A stretch of DNA of 63,036 nucleotides, taken from Prevotellaceae bacterium UBA4301 (GTDB lineage Bacteria > Bacteroidota > Bacteroidia > Bacteroidales > Bacteroidaceae). The position numbers and the translations under genes are program-made. The notes beneath the pieces were generated by a model that made no database searches, was not told the origin of the DNA, and saw only the letters and a list, made by a program, of their open reading frames with translations. The stretch lies in assembly GCA_002395775.1 (NCBI GenBank), contig DGUV01000019.1, forward strand, positions 1 to 63,036. Reading direction: 5' to 3'. Positions 34,380 through 43,144 of the stretch are shown piece by piece (the stretch's first letter is position 1; every line of letters begins with the position of its first letter).

Positions 34380-36347
34380 TTATTTCATGCTACTAAACTG
34401 CCATCCACGGAACAACTGACCACTGCCCTCCAATTCAGCACCAAAGTAGAAGCCTACTTGCGTAGGTTGGTTATAGGCCACATTTTGCGTGGTGATGGAG
34501 TGGCGATAGACGGGGTCATGGAGGAAAGTGTGGAACCGATAAGGCGTAGGCAAGGAGGAAACATAGAGCCGAAGATGGCGGTTGTCACGAGTGCGTACGA
34601 GCACCTCTTCACGCCAGTCGCCTACGATGTCGCCCTGGAGCGAGGGGTTGCTCTTTGTGCCATTGTTGAATTGGCAATCAGACATTTGCATAATCGGCCG
34701 ACAAAGATGTTCCGAAGGCATGTACTTTGACACTGTCTCGTGGTCGAGCATCTCTCGAAGGAGGTCGCCATCCCACCAAACAGCCATATTAATAGGAACG
34801 CGCGCGAGGCTATCGACAACCTCACCCTTGACATTGCGAAGACCACCGCTGCGGCTGCTCCACATCTCGAGACCTGGGTTGGAGGGGTCGATGTCGGCAG
34901 CCATACAACGGCCCACATCGGTATTGTCGCGCAACTGGAAGATGACTTGCCCCGTGGCTGCATCGCGGAAGTCGCTGCCATCACGCTTGTTCTCATGACA
35001 ATCCCATACCTGCAAACGATTGTCAAAGGGGAAGAAACTGGTGACGTGCATGGCATCGCCATGACCGAAGCCCGTAGAATAAAGCCCCGTGCCATCGTCA
35101 TCGACAGCCATGGAACCGTAGGTTATCTCGTCGCGCCCGTCGCCATCGACATCGGCCACGCGCAGGTTGTGGTTGCCCTGACCTGCGTATTTGCGTTCCA
35201 TGTTGTTGGAGTCGAAAACCCAGCGCTGCTTCAGCTGCTTGCCATCAAAGTCCCATGCTGCCAGCACCGTGCGGGTGTAGTAGCCGCGGCACATGACCAC
35301 CGAAGGATGAATGCCATCGAGATAAGCCACACAGGCCAGATAGCGATCGCTGCGGTTGGCATAGTTGTCGCCCCAGTCCTGCAGGTCGCCACGCTCGGGA
35401 ACATAATCAACGGTGTGTATGGCCCTTCCGGTAAGGCCATCGAAGACGGTGAGGAACTCGGGACCGCGATTGATGAAACCACCTCGGCGTCCGCGCTGGT
35501 CCTTACGGAACTGTTCGCCTCGGAACATCATGGCACGATACTCCTCGTCACCTCGCTGCTCCATACCCACTCGATGGTCAGCCTCAGGGTTGCCAATGAC
35601 ATGGCCCTGTCCGTCAGTGGTCCCGTCGCCTGTCTTACAAATAAGTTCTGCACGGCCATCACCGTCGAAGTCATAGACCATGAACTGGGTATAGTGGGCA
35701 CCCGACCGGATATTGCGCCCCAGGTCGATGCGCCAGAGACGTTTACCTGCCAGTGTATAGGCATCAATGAGCGTGCTGTTGGTAATGCCCGACTGCGAAT
35801 TGTCTTTCGAGTTCGAGGGGTCCCACTTCAGGATAATCTCCATCTGCCCGTCACCGTCGAGGTCGGCCACGGAAGCGTCGTTGGCAATGTATCGTACTTC
35901 GCGTCCTTCCACATCCTTATAGCCCTGCGGCTGATCGAGGGGAATGTCGATGTAGCCCATGGGAGCATTGGCGGGCAAAGTCCATGAGCCACGCGCGCTG
36001 AGGCTGGAATGCTTCTTACCTGACTTGGTAGTGCCCGAAACACGAACCTCGTATTTAGCCTTTTTCGTCGAGGGGTTATAGTCCATGAAGGTCGTGCTTT
36101 CCCCTGCCCCACGATGTCCGATGAGCTTTCCATTGCGATAGATGTCAAAGGCCGTTGTGAGGGCATCGGATTGCAGATAGCGCCACGAGAGCAAGACGCT
36201 GTCTGACGATGCGCGAACGGCTACCAGTCCGCGATTGAGGTGCTCCATCTGCATGTGGTCATAGTCATAGCGAGTCTGTGACTGGGCAGAAGAAGCTATG
36301 CCAAAAAACAACGAAAAGTGGACGACGAGAATAGCAAGTCGGTTCAT
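34380..36347 (-). CDS. Polysaccharide lyase family 11 rhamnogalacturonan lyase
   Basis: Secreted protein of 655 residues (signal MNRLAILVVHFSLFFGIASSAQS) that cleaves the rhamnogalacturonan I backbone of pectin by elimination. It has an N-terminal fibronectin-like piece (VLLSWRYLQSDALTTAFDIYR) and an eight-bladed propeller with repeated calcium-type loops: ADLDGDGQMEI, YDFDGDGRAEL, ADVDGDGRDEI. PL11 hallmarks FINRGPEFLTVFDGLTG and GDIVGDWREEVLVRT are present. First of the PL11-GH97-TrmH-S9 run, with a promoter at 36377-36384. Confidence 0.93.
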   Translation of the reverse strand: MNRLAILVVHFSLFFGIASSAQSQTRYDYDHMQMEHLNRGLVAVRASSDSVLLSWRYLQSDALTTAFDIYRNGKLIGHRGAGESTTFMDYNPSTKKAKYEVRVSGTTKSGKKHSSLSARGSWTLPANAPMGYIDIPLDQPQGYKDVEGREVRYIANDASVADLDGDGQMEIILKWDPSNSKDNSQSGITNSTLIDAYTLAGKRLWRIDLGRNIRSGAHYTQFMVYDFDGDGRAELICKTGDGTTDGQGHVIGNPEADHRVGMEQRGDEEYRAMMFRGEQFRKDQRGRRGGFINRGPEFLTVFDGLTGRAIHTVDYVPERGDLQDWGDNYANRSDRYLACVAYLDGIHPSVVMCRGYYTRTVLAAWDFDGKQLKQRWVFDSNNMERKYAGQGNHNLRVADVDGDGRDEITYGSMAVDDDGTGLYSTGFGHGDAMHVTSFFPFDNRLQVWDCHENKRDGSDFRDAATGQVIFQLRDNTDVGRCMAADIDPSNPGLEMWSSRSGGLRNVKGEVVDSLARVPINMAVWWDGDLLREMLDHETVSKYMPSEHLCRPIMQMSDCQFNNGTKSNPSLQGDIVGDWREEVLVRTRDNRHLRLYVSSLPTPYRFHTFLHDPVYRHSITTQNVAYNQPTQVGFYFGAELEGSGQLFRGWQFSSMK

Positions 36348-36376
36348 AGAAAAGAAGTTTTAAAAGGTTCGTCTGA

Positions 36377-36384
36377 CAAAAGTA
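36377..36384 (-). promoter_or_regulatory. Promoter -7 element for PL11
   Basis: TACTTTTG on the minus strand, about 30 nt before the PL11 start. No clear -33 element. Confidence 0.45.
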
Positions 36385-36428
36385 CAAAATAAATCTTAAA
36401 CCTACACGCTTAATCGTCAATTAATTCG

Positions 36429-36436
36429 TATCTTTG
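36429..36436 (+). promoter_or_regulatory. Promoter -7 element for the TonB receptor
   Basis: TATCTTTG on the plus strand. The -33 box is weak. The leader of about 55 nt contains a small CCGC/GCGG hairpin but no cobalamin riboswitch. Confidence 0.55.
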
Positions 36437-36493
36437 CAGCCCGAAAAGAAGAACCGCGATATTGCGGGTAATAATTAAATACTTTAATCAAAC

Positions 36494-38500
36494 ATGCACA
36501 AGAAACAAGAAAAGGGCTGTGCAGCTGTCACCTGGAAGCAGTACTCCAACAAGGGTTGGAGCGCCTTTGCCTCGCTGGGACGCCAAGTTCGGATTGGAGT
36601 GCTGGCCGTGAGCACACTGGCTACCGTCACTCCCGTGCAAGCCGAAATTGAGCGTGCCGAAAGCAAGACCATCGATGGCGAAGGTGAAAAGCTGGAGGAA
36701 ATTCAGGTTACCGGCACCATGGCCCCGCTGACGCAACTGCAGTCGGCAAGAATCGTCGCTGTGCTCTCTCGCGAGGACATTGAAGCGGCAGGGGTGCAAA
36801 GCACCAACGATTTACTGAAATTAGCCTCGGGCGTGGATGTCCGTCAGCGCGGAGGCTTTGGTATCCAGACGGACATCAGCATTGATGGAGGCACATTCGA
36901 CCAAATCACCCTACTACTGAATGGAGTCAACATCTCAAATCCCCACACAGGACACTTCTCGGCCGACCTTCCCGTATCGGTTTCCGACATCGAGCGCATC
37001 GAAATCCTTTCAGGTGCAAGCAGTCGTGTTTATGGTGGTTCGGCCTTTGGGGGATGCATCAATATCGTCACCCGACACGAAAAGCAAAACAATCTAAGCC
37101 TGGGGGCTGAGGGCGGACAGTACGCCACCATTCAAGGCGACGCCCGTGCTTCGCTCTCCTATGGCGCCGTGGCCAACAGACTCACGCTGGCCGGTGGCCG
37201 AAGCAATGGCGGCACAGACAACAGCGAGTGGCGAAGGGCCCAACTTTATTATCAAGGGGACTACACACACCGCGACTTCAATCTCGACTGGCAGTTCGGA
37301 TTCTCAAAGAAGAACTATGGTGCAAACACCTTCTACTCGGCTGCCTACCCCAATCAGTATGAGCGCAACGAACGATACACCATGAGTCTCCGGGCCGAGA
37401 CTCAAGGACATTTCCACTTTACCCCCATGGTCTATTGGAACAGGACTTATGATAACTTCGAACTCATCCGAGGTGAGCGCTTTGGCGAAAACTTCCATCA
37501 GGCCGATGTCTATGGACTGCGGCTTGGCGGCTACTTTAGCTGGTGGGGCGGAAAGACTGCCGTAGGAAGCGAAGTGCGAAACGAGGGCATACTGAGCACC
37601 AACCTGGGAAAGCCCATGGAAGAGAACGAATACAAGGGAGTGCGCAGCGAGGACGACATCTTCTACAACCATAAGGACTCTCGCACCAATGTCTCGTTCA
37701 ACCTGGAGCACAACATCACCCTTTCGCGCTGGACTATCTCGGCAGGCGTCATTGCCAACATGAGCACATCGGTGGATCATCGGTTCCGATTCTATCCAGG
37801 CATAGACATCGCCTATCGTCCTGCCACGAACTGGAAGCTTTATGCCTCGTACAGCAAAGCCTTCCGCCTGCCCACATTCACCGACCTCTACTACAAGTCG
37901 CCCACGCTCAACGGCAATGCCGGACTGCGTCCCGAGGAAAACCGATCCTCTCAGTTGGGTGTGCAATACACACAGCAGGGCATCCATGGCACCCTGCGAG
38001 CCTTCTACCATCGTGGCCACAGAATGATAGACTGGGTGATGTATTCGGCCGACGACATCTACCACTCCACCTCATTCAACCTCGACAACATGGGCATTCA
38101 GGCTGATGCCAAAGTCGACTTCACCAAGTTATTCAACAAGGACATTTATATTCGCTCTATCTCAGTCGGTTACACATACATTCACCAGCACAGACGCGAC
38201 CACATAGACATCTATCGAAGCAACTATGCGCTGGAATATCTGCGACACAAATTCACGTGCTCAATTAACCACCGCATCGTATCGCGACTCACGGCAAATT
38301 GGTCGCTTCGCTGGCAAGACCGCATGGGAGACTATCGGCCTTACGCCAACCTCGACCTGCGGCTTCAGTGGACAGAGCAAAAGTGGATGGCCTACATTCA
38401 AGGCACAAACCTCACAGATTGCAGATACTACGACTTGGGACATGTGCGCCAACCCGGCGTATGGGTGATGGCCGGGGCACGTTTGAAACTCAACTTGTAA
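36494..38500 (+). CDS. BtuB-type TonB-dependent outer-membrane receptor
   Basis: Outer-membrane active transporter, 668 residues. A long basic leader (MHKKQEKGCAAVTWKQYSN) precedes the hydrophobic signal ending TPVQA. The plug domain has VLSREDIEAAGVQSTNDLLKL and RIEILSGASSRVYGGSAFGGCINIVT, followed by the beta barrel. The TonB box region is probably EEIQVTGTMAP. The C-terminus ends in an aromatic-type strand (GARLKLNL). It lacks the carboxypeptidase-like domain of SusC. This subtype resembles the cobalamin-receptor group of Bacteroides, but the substrate is not proven and no cobalamin genes are near. Confidence 0.9.
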   Translation: MHKKQEKGCAAVTWKQYSNKGWSAFASLGRQVRIGVLAVSTLATVTPVQAEIERAESKTIDGEGEKLEEIQVTGTMAPLTQLQSARIVAVLSREDIEAAGVQSTNDLLKLASGVDVRQRGGFGIQTDISIDGGTFDQITLLLNGVNISNPHTGHFSADLPVSVSDIERIEILSGASSRVYGGSAFGGCINIVTRHEKQNNLSLGAEGGQYATIQGDARASLSYGAVANRLTLAGGRSNGGTDNSEWRRAQLYYQGDYTHRDFNLDWQFGFSKKNYGANTFYSAAYPNQYERNERYTMSLRAETQGHFHFTPMVYWNRTYDNFELIRGERFGENFHQADVYGLRLGGYFSWWGGKTAVGSEVRNEGILSTNLGKPMEENEYKGVRSEDDIFYNHKDSRTNVSFNLEHNITLSRWTISAGVIANMSTSVDHRFRFYPGIDIAYRPATNWKLYASYSKAFRLPTFTDLYYKSPTLNGNAGLRPEENRSSQLGVQYTQQGIHGTLRAFYHRGHRMIDWVMYSADDIYHSTSFNLDNMGIQADAKVDFTKLFNKDIYIRSISVGYTYIHQHRRDHIDIYRSNYALEYLRHKFTCSINHRIVSRLTANWSLRWQDRMGDYRPYANLDLRLQWTEQKWMAYIQGTNLTDCRYYDLGHVRQPGVWVMAGARLKLNL

Positions 38501-38506
38501 CGATAG

Positions 38507-39403
38507 TCAGCAAAACCAAAGGGCAATGCGCCATGCCCCCCTTCCGCCCCAGGCAACATAGCGACGGAGCAGGTTCCCAAGGAATCGGAGCCAAAGGGGG
38601 ACGGGCTGTTGCTCTGAGAACAAGGAAGTGAGCGCAGGGACACAGGGACAGGCTTCCTGCCGAAGTTTTCCGCAAAGCCAGCAATAGCGCAAATAAAGCG
38701 CCCGCCGTTCCGTCTCTCTGCTCACTTCCTTTCCCACTTGACGCATGGCCGCCATGCGTTCCTCTAACCTCGAAGACATGGTAGGCCCCGTAAGGCTGTC
38801 GGCATGAAGATGGATGCGATGATAGGCTTTCTCGTCCAGGAACATCACTCTGGGGCTGTGGAGCAAAGCGCGTACACCCAGTTCCCAATCCTGCCAGACG
38901 CGAAGCTCCTCGTTCCAGCCTCCTATACGACGAAGAAAATCGGTACGGAAAAGCATACCTTGCGTATTAAGCGTGGCCGACAAGATTTGTGCGGCAGGGG
39001 ACGACGAGGCCACAAAGTCTCGCCTCCGACAATGCCCATCCCTGCACATGACCGTGGGAAAGACAATAAGGTCCTTGTCGGAGACATGCGGCATGAGCTC
39101 GGCAAGGAACGACGCAGTGAGTTCATCGTCGCTATCAAAGAAATAGATCCATTCCGTGTGACAGACACGAAGACCGCAATTGCGAGCCTGATTGGCACCA
39201 AGACGCGGTTCCTGCAGCACACGGACAAACATGGGAGCATCCTCGGCAAAGGAACGGCAAAGGGAGAGCGAATTGTCAGTGGAAGCATTGTCAACGAGCA
39301 AGACCTCCATGCCCTCATAGTCAATCTGAGACAGGCTACGAAACAGGCGAGGCAGGAAACTGGCCCGGTTGTGGATGGGGATGACGATGGTTACCGATGG
39401 CAT
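38507..39403 (-). CDS. Family 2 glycosyltransferase
   Basis: Cytoplasmic GT-A enzyme of 298 residues that adds a sugar to a surface glycan. N-terminal nucleotide-binding part MPSVTIVIPIHNRAS with LLVDNASTDNS; the metal-binding motif is IYFFDSDDE near residue 96; then GGWNEELRVWQDWELGVR. I set the start at 39403 (MPSVTIVI); a longer frame adds residues unlike the family. It overlaps the upstream glycosyltransferase by 13 bp. Confidence 0.9.
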   Translation of the reverse strand: MPSVTIVIPIHNRASFLPRLFRSLSQIDYEGMEVLLVDNASTDNSLSLCRSFAEDAPMFVRVLQEPRLGANQARNCGLRVCHTEWIYFFDSDDELTASFLAELMPHVSDKDLIVFPTVMCRDGHCRRRDFVASSSPAAQILSATLNTQGMLFRTDFLRRIGGWNEELRVWQDWELGVRALLHSPRVMFLDEKAYHRIHLHADSLTGPTMSSRLEERMAAMRQVGKEVSRETERRALYLRYCWLCGKLRQEACPCVPALTSLFSEQQPVPLWLRFLGNLLRRYVAWGGRGAWRIALWFC

Positions 39404-40146
39404 GAACGAATGTATTTGATACCCCAAAACATGTGTCGGAAAACAAAAAAAGGACTCGCATGGTGGCGAATCATGTGGCCCATGGACTCCCGAAGCGACT
39501 TGTAAAGTGCATAGCAAACTCCGCGGGCGTAGCAGAACATGGCACCCTTGGAACGCAGGACACGGGGGTCGAGATATCGGCTGCCCGTTGACGGTCCGTT
39601 AGTTTCACAGACATAGCAAGGCTCATAACGCACAACGAGCCCTGCGCGACGGGCGTCGCACAGCAACACCTCCTCCTCGCCAGATGCCAGGAAAGGGCTA
39701 CCCAAACCAAAACGCTCGTCGAAACGCAGTTGTCCCGTTCGCGCCCTCCGCATGGTCAGCTCCACCGAGGAGACATACTGGGGCGGATATTGCTTCTCCA
39801 AGCCGCGAGCCATGAAATGGATGATGTCGGCCTCTGGATGCCTTTCATAAACCGACAAGATGTTGTCGAAGTATTCGTCGGTCCATTGCTCGTCGTCGTC
39901 ACAAATCTTCACAATGTCGGCCTTGGCATGCAGCAGCGCATGGTTACGGTTGCGCGAAAGGCCTCTCCCCTCGAGCAACGTGACCTCGACATCCGGACGC
40001 AGATCAATCCAGTCAGGAACTGCAGGACGCTCGCCAGTGTATTGCCACGAGATCAGGTAGAAAACGTCGCTCCGGGGTGGCAACAGACTGCCGCGCAACC
40101 GGTTGATGCCCTGGTCGATGGTGGAGATGAGCAACTGGAGGGTCAT
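39391..40146 (-). CDS. Glycosyltransferase, GT2-like
   Basis: A 251-residue protein with GT-A features: EGRGLSRNRNHALLHAKADIVKICDDDEQW, where CDDDE is the metal-binding motif, and ERFGLGSPFLASGEEEVLLCDA. It opens on LQLLISTIDQG without the usual GT2 N-terminal strand, so it belongs to a diverged group. It overlaps the fusion gene by ATGA (40143-40146) and probably acts on the same glycan. Confidence 0.85.
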   Translation of the reverse strand: MTLQLLISTIDQGINRLRGSLLPPRSDVFYLISWQYTGERPAVPDWIDLRPDVEVTLLEGRGLSRNRNHALLHAKADIVKICDDDEQWTDEYFDNILSVYERHPEADIIHFMARGLEKQYPPQYVSSVELTMRRARTGQLRFDERFGLGSPFLASGEEEVLLCDARRAGLVVRYEPCYVCETNGPSTGSRYLDPRVLRSKGAMFCYARGVCYALYKSLRESMGHMIRHHASPFFVFRHMFWGIKYIRSCHR

Positions 40147-42305
40147 AGGTCAATGTTAAACTCGTTAACGACGCGAATGATTCGCCCCACCTGTCCGTCG
40201 GTGAGCAGCGGACTGATGGGCAGGGACAGAATCTCCCTGTGGATGCGTTCCGTCACGGGCAGCCTACACTGGTTCCACTCATCGAAGGCCTCCTGCTTAT
40301 GTGGGGGTATGGGATAGTGGATGAGCGTACTGATGCCACGGGCGCGCAAATAGTCCTGCAGCTGCTGGCGAGCAGGACAGCGCACGGGATAGACGTAAAA
40401 GACATGTTCCTCGACCGCCTGAGGCATGGAAGGGAGTGTTATGAGCGGATTCTCGATGCCACGACTGTACATTAGGGCTATCTGACGTCGCCGCTCGTTG
40501 TCGGCATCAAGTCGGGGCAGTTTCACGTCCAGAATGGCAGCCTGCATCTCATCGGTGCGGCTGTTCATGCCCTTGTAACGGAAAACATATTTCTCCCCCG
40601 AACCATAGTTGCCCATCATGCGTACGAGCCTGGCCAGTTCGTCGTCGTTTGTGGTCACACAACCCGCATCGCCCATGGCGCCCAGGTTCTTGCCTGGATA
40701 GAAGCTGAAGCCCGCCGCATCGCCAAGGCTGCCAGTCCGCTTTCCGCGACAGATAGCCCCATGGGCCTGAGCTGCATCCTCCACCACCTTCAGCCCATGG
40801 GCCTGAGCCCAGCGACAGATGGTCGGCATGTCGCACACGCGACCATAGAGGTGGACGGGCATGACGGCCCGCGTGCGCTCCGTGAGCAGTTCCTGCATGC
40901 GGCTGGTATCAATGAGATAGTCCTGCATCGAAGGTTCGCACAGCACCGGTTTTAGCCCGGCCTCGCGAATGGCAAGGATGGTGGCCACAAACGTGTTGGC
41001 AGGCACAATCACCTCGTCGCCGTCGGCCCATCCAAGCATAGTCTTGTAGGCGCGTAGAATGAGCGTGAGCGCGTCCATCCCATTCCCCACCAAGACGCAA
41101 TGGCGCGTGCCGCAGTAGTGGGCAAAATGTTCTTCAAAGCTCCGGTTCCGTTCGCCTTGCAGATACCACCCGCTGCGCATCACCTCCTCTACGGCCTGCG
41201 TGAGGCAAGGCTCAAAGCTGTCGTTGAGGGCCTTCAGGTCGAGAAACCTGATGAGCGCCGAATCGTCGTCGGGAAGAGTTGTTCCCGTCAGGCGGTTAAC
41301 AACGTCGCTGGTGAGGTCCACTTCATAGGAATCGTAGCACACGCCACGTCCCCCGAAGCCCTCCTTCTGGAAGATGAGTCCCCCGTTGAGCACTCGCCCG
41401 CCTTGTTCGGTAGAGATACCAAAGTCGAAGTATTCCAACTGTTGAAAGCGCTCAGTTATAAGATGGCGGAAGAGCAAGTCCAGAGCCCCGAACTCACGAC
41501 CCTCATCTCCCGCAGCAATATACTGAATATGAGCCACCTGCCGATTAAGGAAGACCACGCAGCCCGCCGTCGTGCGCTTGTCGCGCTTCACAAGGAAAAC
41601 CTTGATTTCGCGGGGGAATCTCTCCATGAGCAGTGCCATCTCCTCCTCGCTGTGCACGGGTTTCACCCCGTGGTGGCGCAGTAGCACGTCGGTGAGCAAC
41701 TGCCAGTACTCGTGCAGCCCCGCGGCGTCGCCCTCACCCAGCCGTTCGATGTAGAATCCATTGTCAAGGGCCTTCTTGGCCTGTCGCTGCCGTAGGGTGC
41801 GCATGTGCAACTGATTGCGCAGGCTGATGACCGAGCTCACAGCCCTCGACCTCAGTCGCGCATCGGCCCGAAAGAGGGCATACAAGTCCTCCTGTGCCGG
41901 ACTGGTACTATAGATGTAGGGAATGGGCTTATAGACGAGTGTCCGGGCCTGCATCATGTCACGATAGTACTGCATGATGCTTTGCAGCACGTCCAGTACC
42001 TCCTGCTGCGTCAGTTCGGGCTCCATGATGAGACCACCGTACGTAAGTCCCTGGTGGGAGAAGACCGTATGCTCCTCCTCCACCCAGTTGGCCGGAAATA
42101 CGGCCTTCAGTCGGTCCTTGCCTTCGGGGGCAGGGCTGTCGCTTCCGGTGCGCTCGCCGTCATAGACGAGCAGGGAACAATCAAAAAACCTGTCGGCATG
42201 GTAGTCCATGAAGTCGCGCTGGAGCAGGAACGTGCCATTCTTGGCCCGCTGGACAAAATCGTCCCATACCCCTTTGTAATTAACTGAATAGGGAACAACA
42301 ATCAT
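40143..42305 (-). CDS. FemAB/GNAT-like acyltransferase fused to a DegT/DnrJ/EryC1 aminotransferase
   Basis: A 720-residue two-part enzyme. Residues 1 to about 330 look like a FemAB-type GNAT domain (FLLQRDFMDYHADRFFD, TVFSHQGLTYGGLIM, AHIQYIAAGDEGREFGALDLLF). Residues from about 345 form a sugar aminotransferase: LVGNGMDALTLILRA, VIVPANTFVATILAI, VVEDAAQAHGA and the PLP Lys in SFYPGKNLGAMGDAG. The second half resembles FdtB, which aminates dTDP-3-keto-6-deoxy sugars. The first could acylate the new amino group in place of FdtC, or act elsewhere. It lies between an FdtA-like gene and two glycosyltransferases, with ATGA overlaps on both sides. Confidence 0.87.
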   Translation of the reverse strand: MIVVPYSVNYKGVWDDFVQRAKNGTFLLQRDFMDYHADRFFDCSLLVYDGERTGSDSPAPEGKDRLKAVFPANWVEEEHTVFSHQGLTYGGLIMEPELTQQEVLDVLQSIMQYYRDMMQARTLVYKPIPYIYSTSPAQEDLYALFRADARLRSRAVSSVISLRNQLHMRTLRQRQAKKALDNGFYIERLGEGDAAGLHEYWQLLTDVLLRHHGVKPVHSEEEMALLMERFPREIKVFLVKRDKRTTAGCVVFLNRQVAHIQYIAAGDEGREFGALDLLFRHLITERFQQLEYFDFGISTEQGGRVLNGGLIFQKEGFGGRGVCYDSYEVDLTSDVVNRLTGTTLPDDDSALIRFLDLKALNDSFEPCLTQAVEEVMRSGWYLQGERNRSFEEHFAHYCGTRHCVLVGNGMDALTLILRAYKTMLGWADGDEVIVPANTFVATILAIREAGLKPVLCEPSMQDYLIDTSRMQELLTERTRAVMPVHLYGRVCDMPTICRWAQAHGLKVVEDAAQAHGAICRGKRTGSLGDAAGFSFYPGKNLGAMGDAGCVTTNDDELARLVRMMGNYGSGEKYVFRYKGMNSRTDEMQAAILDVKLPRLDADNERRRQIALMYSRGIENPLITLPSMPQAVEEHVFYVYPVRCPARQQLQDYLRARGISTLIHYPIPPHKQEAFDEWNQCRLPVTERIHREILSLPISPLLTDGQVGRIIRVVNEFNIDL

Positions 42306-42700
42306 GGTCTTTTCATTTTCAGGTATTCCTCATAGTCGTGGACATAGCCATCGGCATCATAGGGATGTGAAGCCATCACCATCAGCACCGTACCCGGCAC
42401 AAAGTCGCGCAACTCACACCACACGCCGGCCGGCACAACCACCCCCTCAGTGGGGCTGGAAAGACGCACATCAGTGCGCCCCTCGCCATCGTCGAGCACC
42501 ATGGTGAAGCCGCCGCTCACTGCCACCACCACCTCGCTACACCTCCAGTGAGCATGACCGCCACGCTGGGCATGGGGAGGTACGTCGTAAATCCAAAACA
42601 CACGTTTGACAGCGAACGGCACACTGGAAGGCCACTCGGCGAAAGCCAGTCCCCCGCGTCCGTCCACAACATGGGGAAACGAAATTATTACATTATTCAT
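42302..42700 (-). CDS. fdtA: FdtA/WxcM-like dTDP-4-keto-6-deoxyglucose 3,4-ketoisomerase
   Basis: Small cupin of 132 residues. Motifs: VVDGRGGLAFAEWPSSVPFAVKRVFWIYDVPPHAQRGGHAHW (conserved RGxHAH), then VVVAVSGGFTMVLDDG and a Tyr-rich end. It moves the keto group from C4 to C3 of dTDP-4-keto-6-deoxyglucose, the substrate of the FdtB-like half downstream. The gene order isomerase, transferase fusion, two glycosyltransferases supports synthesis and transfer of a 3-amino-3,6-dideoxyhexose. The supply genes rmlA and rmlB are not in the window. Confidence 0.88.
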   Translation of the reverse strand: MNNVIISFPHVVDGRGGLAFAEWPSSVPFAVKRVFWIYDVPPHAQRGGHAHWRCSEVVVAVSGGFTMVLDDGEGRTDVRLSSPTEGVVVPAGVWCELRDFVPGTVLMVMASHPYDADGYVHDYEEYLKMKRP

Positions 42701-42773
42701 ACAACAAAGGTAAAGAGAATAATTAAATAAGAAAAGAGAAAACGCAAAAAAAGAAAAAAAACTTTACGATTTG

Positions 42774-42805
42774 TTTGGTGGGTTCAGGGAAAACATGTAC
42801 CTTTG
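42774..42805 (+). promoter_or_regulatory. Promoter of the tRNA pair
   Basis: TTTG at 42774-42777 and TACCTTTG at 42798-42805, 20 nt apart, 57 nt before tRNA-Ser. Confidence 0.75.
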
Positions 42806-42861
42806 CATCGCATTTGAGAGAAAGACCCCCTCAGAGAAGCGCATCGGAGGATGCAAAACAA

Positions 42862-42948
42862 GGAAGTTTGGGTGAGTGGCTGAAACCACCAGTTTGCTAA
42901 ACTGACGTGCGGGTTACCGTACCGGGGGTTCGAATCCCCCAGCTTCCG
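42862..42948 (+). tRNA. tRNA-Ser (anticodon GCU)
   Basis: An 87-nt cloverleaf with a long variable arm, as in serine tRNAs. Acceptor GGAAGTT pairs with AGCTTCC; anticodon stem CAGTT/AACTG encloses loop TTGCTAA; T arm GGGGGTTCGAATCCCCC. Discriminator is G. CCA is not encoded. It reads AGU/AGC. Confidence 0.95.
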
Positions 42949-42979
42949 CAAGGGATGATAAAGGCTCAGATGCACACTT

Positions 42980-43051
42980 GGCGCTTTCGTCTAGCGGCTA
43001 GGACACATGCCTCTCACGCATGGAACACGGGTTCGATTCCCGTAGGCGCTA
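42980..43051 (+). tRNA. tRNA-Glu (anticodon CUC)
   Basis: A 72-nt cloverleaf. D arm GTCTAGCGGCTAGGAC; anticodon stem CATGC/GCATG with loop CTCTCAC; T arm ACGGGTTCGATTCCCGT. Acceptor GGCGCTT pairs with AGGCGCT, giving G-U at the first pair. The anticodon CUC reads GAG. CCA is not encoded. Confidence 0.88.
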
Positions 43052-43070
43052 CTAAAGTAAGAGCAGAGAG

Positions 43071-43097
43071 GAAGAGAATCTTTGAAGGGTTCTCTTC
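43071..43097 (+). terminator. Terminator after the tRNA pair
   Basis: GAAGAGAA at 43071-43078 and TTCTCTTC at 43090-43097, extended inward by T-G and C-G pairs, followed by TTTGCTTTA. Confidence 0.6.
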
Positions 43098-43144
43098 TTT
43101 GCTTTATATTTCACTGTCAATTATAAATATATTAAAAGTAAATT

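Noticed and set aside
36430..36493. Cobalamin riboswitch before the BtuB-like receptor
   Set aside because: The leader is only about 55 nt and shows a small hairpin only; the B12-box and the needed multi-helix core are absent.
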